NCBI GenBank assembly: GCA_030145205.1
Contig: JAQYVZ010000007.1
Coordinates: 52,224 to 116,223 of the forward strand
DNA: 64,000 nucleotides
Origin: Desulfuromonadales bacterium
GTDB lineage: Bacteria; Desulfobacterota; Desulfuromonadia; Desulfuromonadales; BM103
Direction of reading: 5' to 3'
Part shown: in pieces, positions 44,091 to 53,165 of the stretch
Numbering within the stretch: position 1 is the stretch's first letter
Layout of the letters: every line of letters starts with the position of its first letter
Notes under the pieces: generated by a model
Seen by the model: the letters and a program-made list of their open reading frames with translations, nothing else
Told to the model about the DNA's origin: nothing
Databases searched by the model: none
Translations under genes and position numbers: made by a program

Positions 44091-44840
44091 TCACGCTTCA
44101 CGGTCATACATCTTCAAAACTTCTTCAGTGTAATCCCGCCCCTCCCCCTCGTAGATAAACAAGGGCGGCTCCACCTCCAAACCCGGCTTGCCATTCTTGC
44201 GCCCTTCCACCAGAACCAGCTTTGCCGCCTGCCCCTGGCGGGAATGGACCATCCGCAAACGTTTCGGTTCGAGACGAAAGGTGCGCATCTCGCTCATCAA
44301 CTCGGCCAGCCGTTCTGCCAGGAAGATGAGACAAAAACGACCGTTGGTTTTGAGAAGAAAGGCTGCTGAACGGATAAAGTCGACGAAATCTCCGGACAGT
44401 TCATGGCGGGCTTTGGCCCGTTCATCGTTCGGAGCGATGCGTCCGGCCCCAGCAGGACGGTAAGGAGGGTTGCTGAGCACGACATCGAAAGATTCCGGCG
44501 CAAGCGCCTCCGGCAGAGCCCTGACATCAGCCTGAAGAATCTCGACCTGGCCCTGCAGACCGTTTAAAGCGACACTGCGCTGAGCCCGATCGACCATGTC
44601 CGGCTGTTGTTCGAGAGCAACAACTTTATTGACCTGCCGCGTCCCCGCCACGATCAGCGGGATCACCCCGTTACCGCTCCCCAGGTCAACGACATCAGAT
44701 GCCACCGGAACCTTAGCAAAAGCGCAGAGCAGGACCGGGTCGATAGAGAACCGGTAGCCATTCTGCGCCTGGATGATCTTCAGGTCGCCCAGTTGCAGGT
44801 CGGTGATTTCTTCAGCCAGTCGCAAAGAGTCAGTATTCAT
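44091..44840 (-). CDS. tRNA1(Val) adenine-37 N6-methyltransferase-like protein
   Basis: 249 residues from the ATG at 44840. SAM motif DLGSGNGVIPL (52-62) and catalytic NPPY (124-127) identify an N6-adenine methyltransferase of the TrmN6/YfiC type; FSIDPVLLCAF near residue 31-41 is a family mark. It likely methylates A37 of a valine tRNA; an RNA or protein N6 target of another kind cannot be excluded. It lies 4 bp downstream of the membrane-protein gene of the sugar locus. Confidence 0.85.
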   Translation of the reverse strand: MNTDSLRLAEEITDLQLGDLKIIQAQNGYRFSIDPVLLCAFAKVPVASDVVDLGSGNGVIPLIVAGTRQVNKVVALEQQPDMVDRAQRSVALNGLQGQVEILQADVRALPEALAPESFDVVLSNPPYRPAGAGRIAPNDERAKARHELSGDFVDFIRSAAFLLKTNGRFCLIFLAERLAELMSEMRTFRLEPKRLRMVHSRQGQAAKLVLVEGRKNGKPGLEVEPPLFIYEGEGRDYTEEVLKMYDREA

Positions 44841-44844
44841 CACG

Positions 44845-46623
44845 TCACTTGCTCTTTGCTTGAGCCTGCTGCTTCTTCAAGAACTCGGTCAAATCCTTGT
44901 AAATCTTCTGCGCCTGAGGCTGGGGCCGGGGCGAACGCATCAAATGCTGTCGGAATGCGGCGTGTGCGTTCCGGTACTGCTTGCGCTTGAGATAAATCTT
45001 GCCCATCTCCCACCAGGCCATATAGCGCTTCGGATTGACGCTGACCATCAGATGGGCTTCCGACAGGATGGTGTCGTCCATTTTGATTTTCGGCTTGGCA
45101 TACTTTGCCAGCCAGGCATCAGGAACACTGCCCCGCTTCACAAACACCATGGACGATTCATCATTGAAGACAAGATACCAGTCTTTATGCGCGCGGATTT
45201 TATCCAGGAAGGGGTACATCTGCCCGGTATCAATGGTCGACGACCTTGAGACAATCGTCTTAACATCAAATTTATTCAGAATTTGTTCCCACTCCGGCTT
45301 ACCCGCCATCACGGTCCAGCCCAACTGGAACATCTTGGTGGAAATCTGTCGACCATCCCAGAACACCTGGTAGTCGGGGAACAGCTTCCAGGCCATGTAG
45401 CCGCCCCAGTCGTAGGTATTGTAAATATTCGCCGGAAGCTCGTGTTCCTTGACAAATTCGGTCGCCTCGATCGGGTAGTGCCATTCCCGCAGCCCTGTGC
45501 TAAACGGTCCGTAAATCCGGTATTGCGGCTGATAGAGCCACCAGAACCAGAAGACAATCCCGACCAGCAATACAACCTGCACGACATGTGTCCAAGGCGC
45601 TTTGATGAATCGCTTCAAGAAGTCGGCAATATGATCCAGGTAACGCGGCAGAATCGCCAGGCAACCAAAGTAGAAAAACGGGATATGACGGACCAAGCCC
45701 AGCCCCATGATCGCCAGGCCGCCGAGAAGGAACAGGTCGACAAAATCAATTTTCTTAATGGTTAGAATTGCCAGGACAGCGGCAACGCCCAGGGCATAAA
45801 AGAAGAACGGTTCCATTGCAAAGGTGGTGGTGGTCCAGTCCATGTTGAACGTCTGGGTGACATGCTGGACGACCTCGTCACTTTTTTTAACTACGGATCC
45901 CCCGCCATAAACCTGGGCTTTGCGCAAGATATTCAACCAATGAGTCGCCTTGGGTGTTAACGAGGCCCCAAGCACCGCAACAGCAGCACCAATCAGAAAT
46001 CGGGAACCACCGGTCAGACCGAGCCGTCTTTCCTGCAAGAGACGATTCGCTAAGTCCCCAGCAAAGTAAGCGAGAAACACCAGAAGTCCCAACACTGCTC
46101 CGGAATGAGCATTGGCCCAGAACACCATCACTGGAAACAAGAGATAAATAATTCTGCTCTTGGTCTTTCGGTAACGTTCCAAGCAGAACACGAACCAGGC
46201 AAAGCACAGGAAAGTCCACAACTGTGGGCGCTCAAGCCAGCCGCCCGCCGTCAGGAACACCAAAGGCAAAGCTGCAAGGATGGCCGTCAGACTTGAATTG
46301 CGGAACCTGGCCGCGACAATCAGTAGCACTGTCGTCGCGAGCACCGTTACACCCTTCCAGATACTGATCGCCTTGTAGCCACCAACAAGATAGATCAGGT
46401 AAAGCGCAATATCGTGGAGCCAGCAATGTTCGTAACGAGGATCATCCGGGGAGAGCGTAAAGACATCCTTGTCGAGAATTGCCCCGGTTTCAACCATGTA
46501 CCGGCCAGATTGCAACTGCCAGAACACATCGAAGGAGTGTACGACCGAAACACCGACAGCGAGGATTGCCAGCAAGGCTGCAACAAGTAACGCGATTTCA
46601 ATTTTTCTAAAGTATACGGACAT
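44845..46623 (-). CDS. Polytopic membrane protein with periplasmic and TPR-like domain
   Basis: 592 residues. About ten hydrophobic segments up to residue 370, then a soluble part. The opening FDVFWQLQSGRYMVETGAILDKDVFT, with an acidic residue in the first loop after helix 1, recalls GT-C glycosyltransferase topology (loop DxxW and following His), but no family motif is certain. Around 390-500 is a mixed alpha/beta domain (IYNTYDWGGYMAWKLFPDYQVFWDGR), and at the C-terminus TPR-like helices (WWEMGKIYLKRKQYRNAHAAFRQHL). It probably transfers or assembles sugars at the envelope. Confidence 0.7.
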   Translation of the reverse strand: MSVYFRKIEIALLVAALLAILAVGVSVVHSFDVFWQLQSGRYMVETGAILDKDVFTLSPDDPRYEHCWLHDIALYLIYLVGGYKAISIWKGVTVLATTVLLIVAARFRNSSLTAILAALPLVFLTAGGWLERPQLWTFLCFAWFVFCLERYRKTKSRIIYLLFPVMVFWANAHSGAVLGLLVFLAYFAGDLANRLLQERRLGLTGGSRFLIGAAVAVLGASLTPKATHWLNILRKAQVYGGGSVVKKSDEVVQHVTQTFNMDWTTTTFAMEPFFFYALGVAAVLAILTIKKIDFVDLFLLGGLAIMGLGLVRHIPFFYFGCLAILPRYLDHIADFLKRFIKAPWTHVVQVVLLVGIVFWFWWLYQPQYRIYGPFSTGLREWHYPIEATEFVKEHELPANIYNTYDWGGYMAWKLFPDYQVFWDGRQISTKMFQLGWTVMAGKPEWEQILNKFDVKTIVSRSSTIDTGQMYPFLDKIRAHKDWYLVFNDESSMVFVKRGSVPDAWLAKYAKPKIKMDDTILSEAHLMVSVNPKRYMAWWEMGKIYLKRKQYRNAHAAFRQHLMRSPRPQPQAQKIYKDLTEFLKKQQAQAKSK

Positions 46624-46658
46624 ATAGTGATCTGCTTTTGTGTAGTAATAAATTCGAT

Positions 46659-47837
46659 CTATCGGGTGGAATTTTGTGTTTCACCGATCAACTCAAGAAA
46701 CGTCGGCACATAAAACGAATATTTTAATTTTTGCTCGGCATAAGCTCTGGCGTTGATTTGCATCCGTATCAGATTTTCAGGGTCTTTGGTGATCCGCGTT
46801 ATAGCTTCAGCAATAGCATCCACATCCCATTTCACCAATAGCCCTCCTCCGGACTCCGAAACAATCTGTTCTTGCATCGGGATACCATAACTGGCGAGCA
46901 CCGCCAACCCTGCCCCCATATATTCAACAAGTTTTGTCGGAGAAGCCTCAAAAAATATAGGTTTGTCCGGAATCAGACTCAGGCCGACATCGGCCGCTGC
47001 CAACCTTGCAGGAACTTCAGCGCGAGAGACTGAGTTTTCGATTACGATCACCTGCTCGGCTATCAGTTCCGGAACACCTTTCACACGAACAAGGCGTTCT
47101 TTCTCGTCCTCAAAAGCCCCAACAAAATTAAATCTAGCCGACACTCCCGCAGCAACCGCCTTAACAATAGCGGACATTACTATTTCGAGCTCGCGATTCT
47201 TTTGATGTGTTCCAATATAAATGAAAACGGGCTCGGTTGAAGTTGATTTATCAACCTGACTAGTGCCCGAGTTGGAGACAAATGGAGTATCAACCAAAAG
47301 GGGGATGTGCGCACCAAGTTCTGAATCAGGACACAACCTGTGAATACGTTGTGTCCCAATTGGACTTACACCGGTTACGACATCCACTCTCCGGCCGGCA
47401 ATACGAATAAGGACACGAGCGACAAAGCGTTTCAAAGCGTTGCCGCAATATTCTTCGTGCGGGAAAGTGCTCAGAAAGACAAGGCGATCAACTCTCTTCT
47501 TCAATAAAGAAGCTGCCAGCAAGTAAATGGGATCATTCCTGACAAACAAGACGACCCGCTTAGCACGACTTTTCTCGCGTTTGGCCTGATACAAAACGAG
47601 CTTGAAAACTGCCCATAAATTAAGAAAACGACCTAGCCCTTTGTCAATATACAGAGTTGCCAGGCAAGCGGCCCGGCCATACCGCTTAACCGGTCTATTG
47701 TTATGCCCCTTTTTCGAAACACATAATCGTACCTTGAGTCCTTGCAACCTAGGTACTTCTTCCGCCAACATTCCATCTACAAATGACTCTTCAGGAGGCC
47801 AGGCTTTATCCAATAGAGCAATGACAACTGTGTTCAT
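46659..47837 (-). CDS. Family 4-type glycosyltransferase
   Basis: 392 residues from the ATG at 47837 (the longer frame to 47879 has weaker support). GT-B fold: N-terminal half with RVVLFVRNDPIYL, C-terminal half with the EPVFIYIGTHQKNRELEIV block, IPDKPIFFEASPTKLVEYMGAGLAVLAS (the nucleotide-sugar site) and a final DVDAIAEAI segment. Sugar specificity cannot be read. One of several transferases of the surface polysaccharide locus. Confidence 0.85.
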   Translation of the reverse strand: MNTVVIALLDKAWPPEESFVDGMLAEEVPRLQGLKVRLCVSKKGHNNRPVKRYGRAACLATLYIDKGLGRFLNLWAVFKLVLYQAKREKSRAKRVVLFVRNDPIYLLAASLLKKRVDRLVFLSTFPHEEYCGNALKRFVARVLIRIAGRRVDVVTGVSPIGTQRIHRLCPDSELGAHIPLLVDTPFVSNSGTSQVDKSTSTEPVFIYIGTHQKNRELEIVMSAIVKAVAAGVSARFNFVGAFEDEKERLVRVKGVPELIAEQVIVIENSVSRAEVPARLAAADVGLSLIPDKPIFFEASPTKLVEYMGAGLAVLASYGIPMQEQIVSESGGGLLVKWDVDAIAEAITRITKDPENLIRMQINARAYAEQKLKYSFYVPTFLELIGETQNSTR

Positions 47838-47971
47838 CAACCTGTAGACTTTCTTATGGCAAAAAGGGTCGGAAAACACTCAGTTAAAATTCGTGCTTCA
47901 TGTGCATGACCTGCTTGAACGGTTTTAAAGGGCTTAAGAAAAAAAAGAGCCTTTGAAAACCCTATTAATTC

Positions 47972-48745
47972 TCAATATCTCTTTCCAAAAAGCTTTTTCA
48001 ATACAAGCTTTGCAAGTTGTGCCAATGTAAACAAACGAGTCTGAGCATTCATGAGCCGCCAATATTTCCGGATAAAACGGAACGCTCCCTCGGCCCTTTT
48101 CCTTATCTCCGTTTGCCGTTCACTAATAAAATGTTCACGAAAGTTCACCCAGGCATTGTCAGCCCGGGCAACCGAGCAACCGGAAAGAAGCATCTCGAGC
48201 ACAAGTGCTTTGTCCTGCCCTACAGTCAACCAGGGGTCATAACCTGCCGTAATGAAAAAAGCGGCTTTCGATACCGTAGTATTGCTCCCCACAACACCCG
48301 GATTACGACGCAGAATTTCGTAGACCAACTCATCACGATTAGCAAATTCAGCCTGTTTGTTTTTCATAGGTTGACCGTCTTCCATACTGCGTAAACGGCC
48401 AAGGACAATATCGGCATCGGTTGTACCGATTGTTTGCCACACTGACTCAAGATAATGCGAATCCCAGGAGTCATCATCATCCAAAAAAGCGAGATATTTG
48501 GAATCAGACAACATAACTCCGAAATTTCGTGCCTGGGAAACACCGAAACGGGGCATCGCCCTGATTAATTTTATGCGCTCGTCTTCAGGCAGCATGCTCC
48601 GATCAGCCGGTTGTCGACCATTGTCAACAATTATGATCTCTTCTGGCTGAGATGACTGCGTCAATACGCTGTCTACAGCAACCTGAAGATATTCAGGGCG
48701 GTCACAGGCCGGTATAACAACAGATATCGGAAGAGGAGTGCTCAT
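47972..48745 (-). CDS. Family 2-type glycosyltransferase
   Basis: 257 residues. GT-A fold: ISVVIPACDRPEYLQVAVDSVLTQS, IIIVDNG, SQARNFGVMLSDSKYLAFLDDDDSWDSHYLE (the DDD metal/nucleotide motif) and NTTVSKAAFFITAGYD. It adds a sugar from a nucleotide donor to the growing chain; linkage unknown. A 198-bp AT-rich gap upstream, without recognisable signals, separates it from the next glycosyltransferase gene. Confidence 0.88.
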   Translation of the reverse strand: MSTPLPISVVIPACDRPEYLQVAVDSVLTQSSQPEEIIIVDNGRQPADRSMLPEDERIKLIRAMPRFGVSQARNFGVMLSDSKYLAFLDDDDSWDSHYLESVWQTIGTTDADIVLGRLRSMEDGQPMKNKQAEFANRDELVYEILRRNPGVVGSNTTVSKAAFFITAGYDPWLTVGQDKALVLEMLLSGCSVARADNAWVNFREHFISERQTEIRKRAEGAFRFIRKYWRLMNAQTRLFTLAQLAKLVLKKLFGKRY

Positions 48746-48943
48746 TTAGTGTTATCTCTATATTTAGACTTTATTGCCAGAGTCAACCAGATTACTGATC
48801 ATTTTCATACCCAAAAATTTCAAAATCGTTCTTATCCCTTCGACATACCAATTCTTGCCAATGGTTATCGTAATAAGATTTCGTTAAATTTGGTTTCGAT
48901 GTGCGCGACTGGCAGTAAGTCTCCGACTTGGGCTACCGATCAG

Positions 48944-50002
48944 TTATCGATCAAAGGTGTTGTTATAAATCTGGAATGTTTCTTTAGCGACTCGCTGCCA
49001 ATTCAAAGGCAATACCGCCTGATAATTCAGATCACCTAACTTATCGACCTCTGTTTGCTGCAAATCAATGATTTGTTTTTTGAGGTCAGTCATGTCGTTG
49101 GGCTTATAGGATCGGATGCCGCCAGATGTGATCAACGATTCCAATGCCGGTAGTGCGGGCGCAATGATTGCCTTTCCAAAGGACATCGCCAAAATGACAC
49201 TTCCGGAGGTAAATATCTCCATGAAAGAATAGACAACAGCATCACAAGCATTCATGTATTGCTGAATCTCTGAGTCCGGAATATATTTGAGCACCAGTCT
49301 GATGTTGCTGCAGCCCTCTGCCAGCTCTTCGATGCGCCGGGTTACAGTGTCGTTCGCCGGCTTGCCGGCAATCAGCAGGATGACATCATGAAGAGGCTTG
49401 CTATGAAACAGTTCGATGAGGTCCTCGAATCCCTTGTAGCCGCGCAACAGACCGAACAGCAGGACTACCTTTTTGTCGGGAGGCAGGTTGAGAACATCCC
49501 TAGCTTCTTCCCGAGAGATTTCGTTCGGGTAGATCCCAACGTAGCTGCCATGCGGGACAACTCGGAACTTGTCTGGAGAGATGCCGCTCCAGAAGCGCAG
49601 GGCTGTATCCCGGCAGTAGTCGCTATGCACAATAACCCGGTCGCAAAGTTTTAGTAGCAAGCCGTGGACATGCTTTTCCAGACCGGGGTGGCGCCGCTCG
49701 TGCTCGCCTAGGTTATGGAGGGTCCAGACCACCTTGCCCCCCTTCAACTTGTGGACGTAGAGACTGGCAAGAAAAACAGTCGATTTTACCAGACTCATCG
49801 ATAAAGAGTCGTCGAGGATGTAGCCGTCGGTCCAGTGCAGATGCAGGACATCGCAACTGGAACCAGACAGGGCCTGCTGCAAAAACCTGCGTGGCCGATT
49901 GTCACTGATCAAGGACACTTCCCCGCCCATGGCTTCGAGGTAAGCCTTAAGACTGCTCTGGTAAGGGTTCTTATGTGCCACCGGGGCAAAAAGAATTTTC
50001 AT
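48944..50002 (-). CDS. Family 4-type glycosyltransferase
   Basis: 352 residues from the ATG at 50002 (a GTG at 50011 is also possible). Starts MKILFAPVAHKNPYQSSLKAYLEAMGG; GT-B features include VWTLHNLGEHERRHP, RVIVHSDYCRDTALRF, NLPPDKKVVLLFGLLRGYKG and VYSFMEIFTSGSVILAMSFGKAI. Its start lies only 17 bp from the end of the IS3 element, so its promoter region was displaced by the insertion; it depends on readthrough or on a new promoter. Confidence 0.87.
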   Translation of the reverse strand: MKILFAPVAHKNPYQSSLKAYLEAMGGEVSLISDNRPRRFLQQALSGSSCDVLHLHWTDGYILDDSLSMSLVKSTVFLASLYVHKLKGGKVVWTLHNLGEHERRHPGLEKHVHGLLLKLCDRVIVHSDYCRDTALRFWSGISPDKFRVVPHGSYVGIYPNEISREEARDVLNLPPDKKVVLLFGLLRGYKGFEDLIELFHSKPLHDVILLIAGKPANDTVTRRIEELAEGCSNIRLVLKYIPDSEIQQYMNACDAVVYSFMEIFTSGSVILAMSFGKAIIAPALPALESLITSGGIRSYKPNDMTDLKKQIIDLQQTEVDKLGDLNYQAVLPLNWQRVAKETFQIYNNTFDR

Positions 50003-50055
50003 AGCAAACACTATTAACGGGTTCTACCCCGTTTCTACGGACGGTTTGAAAACGC

Positions 50056-50847
50056 CTAAAACTCCATATCACGCCTGGCAATCCTTTTCCTCATGCGTGG
50101 GTTATGGAAGCGTTCAATGTAGTTAAACAGATCAGCTTTGGCTGCGTCCATGGTCGGATATTTTATCCGATTTGTGCGTTCTCGCTTGAGAACGCCAAAG
50201 AAGCCCGCGCAGGCAGCATTGTCTCCACAGTGACCAACAGCACTCATGGAACAAACCAGTGAGTTCTCCTTCAAAAAGCGCTGATAGTCAGTGCTGCGAA
50301 ATTGACTGCCTCGATCTGAATGCAGAATTACATCGAAGCTCTCTTGACGTTGCCATACAGCCATTTCAACAGCACGGATCACCATCTGCCGATCTTGTCT
50401 GTGGTGCATCGACCAGCCAACAACCAATTTGCTGAACAGATCAATCACAACACACAAGTAAAGTCTACCTTCGCCTGTCTTTAGCTCCGTGATGTCGGTG
50501 ACCCACTTCTGTTCAGGTTCCAATGCCTTAAAATCACGCTGTAGCTGGTTCTCAACATCGGCAGGGGGCAAGGAAGAGGGATAGCGTTGCCCCCGCTTCT
50601 TTTTCCGTGGCCAACCTTGCAGTCCAGCCGAAGCCATCAAGCGAGCAATGCGATTTTTGCTGGCGGTTTCACCTGCATCTCTTAAATCCTCGTGCATACG
50701 AGGAACACCAATGACGCCTCTGCTGTCTTCATGGATCTCGCGGATCCGCCTCAGCAGGCGGTCATTGTCGAGTTGCCGGAGGCTGGGAGATCGTTTCTCC
50801 CAGTCATAATAACCGCTCGGGGAAACGTCCAGGCAGCGACACATCAA
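50056..50847 (-). CDS. IS3 transposase OrfB with mutated catalytic Glu
   Basis: 263 residues shown from an internal ATG; the functional protein is made by frameshift from orfA, and the frame is open upstream to about 50950. The rve/IS3 catalytic core has D118 (WVTDIT) and D178 (HSDRGSQF) and the usual DD(35)E spacing, but residue 214, where the Glu should be, reads Ala ([10 protein letters not shown]; codon GCG at 50206-50208). Family members read DNAACEGFFG. The protein should be unable to catalyse transposition. Confidence 0.92.
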   Translation of the reverse strand: MMCRCLDVSPSGYYDWEKRSPSLRQLDNDRLLRRIREIHEDSRGVIGVPRMHEDLRDAGETASKNRIARLMASAGLQGWPRKKKRGQRYPSSLPPADVENQLQRDFKALEPEQKWVTDITELKTGEGRLYLCVVIDLFSKLVVGWSMHHRQDRQMVIRAVEMAVWQRQESFDVILHSDRGSQFRSTDYQRFLKENSLVCSMSAVGHCGDNAACAGFFGVLKRERTNRIKYPTMDAAKADLFNYIERFHNPRMRKRIARRDMEF

Positions 50848-50891
50848 ACGAACAGGAAACTCATTGCGACAACGTTGAACCGCCTGATACT

Positions 50892-51185
50892 TCAGGACGA
50901 TTCCCTGGCAAAGAACGTCGCCGCTTCGCGTAAAAAATCCCGCTCTTTTTTTACGCGGGCAAGTTCTCGCTTAAGAGCCGCGATTTCTTCATCTCTAGGA
51001 TTGCCGGATCCGCCGAAAGCATGCCGGCCTTCCTTTTCGATCTCGCGCTTCCAGCGCGACAGCAGGTTGGCATTAATTCCAAGCTCTCTGGCGACTTGAG
51101 CAATACTCACACCGGGCTGACATGCTTGTTCGACAGCTCCGCGCTTAAATTCGGGGCTGAATCTTCTTCTCTTCGACATAGACAC
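50892..51185 (-). CDS. IS3 OrfA
   Basis: 97 residues. An N-terminal helix-turn-helix ([42 protein letters not shown]) recognises the ends, followed by a leucine-zipper-like helix ([20 protein letters not shown]). It starts ATG at 51185 with AGGAGTGTC upstream. Near its end a run of seven A and a hairpin direct -1 frameshifting into orfB. Confidence 0.93.
   Translation of the reverse strand: MSMSKRRRFSPEFKRGAVEQACQPGVSIAQVARELGINANLLSRWKREIEKEGRHAFGGSGNPRDEEIAALKRELARVKKERDFLREAATFFARESS
50927..50957 (-). promoter_or_regulatory. Programmed -1 frameshift site of the IS3 element
   Basis: On the minus strand GTA-AAA-AAA-GAG provides the slippery A-AAA-AAG run (50946-50952). It lies in the arm of a hairpin CGCGTAAAAAA/TTTTTTACGCG (11 bp). 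The -1 frame from here is open through to the OrfB start region. Confidence 0.75.
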
Positions 51186-51258
51186 TCCTTCGGGCCACTA
51201 TAGGCTTTTTTGAAGTGTCCGTAAACTCGGGGTAGAACCCAGACACCGGATACGTTGT

Positions 51259-52083
51259 TTATTGGGCATCAATCGAAACCTGTTCAGTGGTTGGCTGATT
51301 GACAATCAAGTATTCAATATCACGAATGCGCCAAGCAGCTTCCGTAAAAGAACTCCAGTAGCTCCCAATCAATTTCTTGCAATTTGCGAGAACAAACAAG
51401 TCTATCAACGCGTCGCGCACCGCCAGAGGATTCGATCGTTGAAAACTGGCTTTCTCATGCACATAAATTCGCCCGGGGAAAACCTTCATTAGTTGCTTTT
51501 CCATCACGGGATCATCCGTTGCTAAAAAGAACTTGCTACTCGAATCACGATCCAACTCGTTTTGCATTGCTTCTATAAACCCGTCAACCGGGCTATGTTG
51601 GATTGACCTTGCATTGTCTGTCCGCCTTATGTGTACGCCCACGAACTCGTCTGTTCTATAACATAAAATTTCCCTCCAGATTTCTTTCTTTGGCTGGAAC
51701 ACTGCATAAGGGCAATCGACTGGATAGTAGTAGTGGCAACTTTTGATATATACAAGCCGTTCGTTTTTTACGCAGTCGAAGAGGCTTGAAGAGTTCGCTA
51801 CTGAACATGCTTCATCTTCACCAATGAAACATCCAGGAACAAAAGGGGAAGAGAGAAATCGTATAATGAAATGGATCACTCTTTTCATCATGAACCCGCG
51901 CACGTCGATTATCCTCGCAACTTCAGTCAGAGGATCGAACAGATGATGGAAGTTAGTTGCCAAGTCCCTATCGTGATACCAGATGACAATAAGTTTTCTT
52001 TGAAGCGCCCGTGCTAAAGACACAGCAGAATCGATTGCCCTGAGCCGATTACATAACCCACCTGTTGGCTGAACTAGCAACAT
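51259..52083 (-). CDS. Putative fucosyltransferase-fold glycosyltransferase
   Basis: 274 residues from the ATG at 52083 (ATG at 52092 and GTG at 52095 are alternatives; AAAGG spacing favours 52083). The N-terminal TGGLCNRLRAIDSAV is a nucleotide-sugar loop, and GVHIRRTDN (HIRRTD at 151-156) is the HxRRxD peptide of GT11/GT23/NodZ/O-fucosyltransferase proteins. Late motif FFLATDDPVMEKQL. It presumably transfers fucose or a like sugar. Next to the IS3 element. Confidence 0.7.
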   Translation of the reverse strand: MLLVQPTGGLCNRLRAIDSAVSLARALQRKLIVIWYHDRDLATNFHHLFDPLTEVARIIDVRGFMMKRVIHFIIRFLSSPFVPGCFIGEDEACSVANSSSLFDCVKNERLVYIKSCHYYYPVDCPYAVFQPKKEIWREILCYRTDEFVGVHIRRTDNARSIQHSPVDGFIEAMQNELDRDSSSKFFLATDDPVMEKQLMKVFPGRIYVHEKASFQRSNPLAVRDALIDLFVLANCKKLIGSYWSSFTEAAWRIRDIEYLIVNQPTTEQVSIDAQ

Positions 52084-52193
52084 ACCGACCATCACCTTTC
52101 TAGGAAAATATACCTGAGCCCATTTTCGCCCAATAGCCTTCTATCCAAAGACAATAAATTCTCAAAAGTTTCCCAGAATTCCCCCATCAAAAT

Positions 52194-53165
52194 TCAAAGC
52201 ACGGGTTTTTGATCGACCCTTGAGTTTCTGATTGTTTTCAAAGCGAACAGCGGTCCCATGTTGTTTTGAAACCAGTGGCGATAAGCGAGGAGCACCACAT
52301 ATGCATGCCTGAACCTGCGCTTCAGCGCATGCCGTAAAAACAACTTCGCATCCAAAAAGAAACGACGTAGCCAGAATACGTCTTCTCCCCACTTGCTTAA
52401 AAAGAACAGCCTATTCCTAACCAAATAATAGGTTTTCCTCTCCGAAACTTTGAGAACAGAAGCAGAGAGCTTGTGAAAGACCTGAGAATATGGTGTAAAA
52501 ATCAACCGATAACTTGCCCGCCGCGCCCGAAGACACCAATCGCTCTCCTCGAAATAAAGGAAATACTCTTCAGGCATGAGACCGATCTGTTCGATCATCC
52601 TGCAAGAAACCAGTAGGCTGCACCCAGTCAGGAAGCCCATCTCCGAAACCTGATCGTATTGACCGACATCTTTTTCCAGTATCCCTAAATGTCGTGAATT
52701 ACCGTCAATCAATGAGATCTCGGCACCTGCAAAATGCAATGTATCGGGCTGGTCATACAGAAGAATCTTTGAACCTGCCATCCCAATATTCGTCCGACCG
52801 TCCACAACCTTGACCAATTCCGTCAGAGAGTCCGGAGCCACCGTCGTATCGTTATTGAGCAACCAGACATAATCGGCACCTCGCTCGAGTGCGTACCGAA
52901 TTCCGGCATTGTTGCCCCCCGCAAAACCGAGGTTTGAACCCGTCTGTAGAATACAGATATCCGTGTAGCGCTCACGAAGCAGTTTCTCGGAGTCATCTGT
53001 CGACCCGTTATCGATCATGACGATACGGAAATTAGGGTAGTCCAGATTTCTGCAAGAATCGACACATTCGACCGTGTCCTGCCAGCCGTTCCAGTTTAAA
53101 ATCAGAATGAATACCTCTGGTATGATCCGAGACACAACGTTGTTTTCCAAAATTGTTTCGCTCAT
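52194..53165 (-). CDS. Family 2-type glycosyltransferase (rhamnosyltransferase-like)
   Basis: 323 residues. GT-A signatures: VFILILNWNGWQDTVECVDSC, IVMIDNGSTDDSEKLL, LGFAGGNNAGIRYALERGADYVWLLNNDTTV (NND in place of DxD), and FLTGCSLLVSCRMIEQIGLM. The NNDT motif is common in rhamnosyltransferases. It overlaps the WbsX-like gene by 4 nt (ATGA), so the two are coupled. Confidence 0.9.
   Translation of the reverse strand: MSETILENNVVSRIIPEVFILILNWNGWQDTVECVDSCRNLDYPNFRIVMIDNGSTDDSEKLLRERYTDICILQTGSNLGFAGGNNAGIRYALERGADYVWLLNNDTTVAPDSLTELVKVVDGRTNIGMAGSKILLYDQPDTLHFAGAEISLIDGNSRHLGILEKDVGQYDQVSEMGFLTGCSLLVSCRMIEQIGLMPEEYFLYFEESDWCLRARRASYRLIFTPYSQVFHKLSASVLKVSERKTYYLVRNRLFFLSKWGEDVFWLRRFFLDAKLFLRHALKRRFRHAYVVLLAYRHWFQNNMGPLFALKTIRNSRVDQKPVL

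Larger units (their letters stand above)
50019..51240 (-). mobile_element. IS3-family insertion sequence
   Basis: 1222 bp bounded by 34-bp imperfect inverted repeats that begin GGGTTCTACCCCG at both ends (left 50019-50052, right 51207-51240). It encodes the usual two overlapping frames, orfA and orfB, joined by a -1 frameshift. No matching 3- to 5-bp direct duplication is seen at its flanks (left ...TTAAC, right AGACA...). It separates two genes of the sugar locus. Confidence 0.92.

Noticed and set aside
48749..49039. A 96-residue plus-strand frame beside the family 2 glycosyltransferase
   Set aside because: It starts in an AT-rich spacer and runs antisense into the next glycosyltransferase, with no family match.
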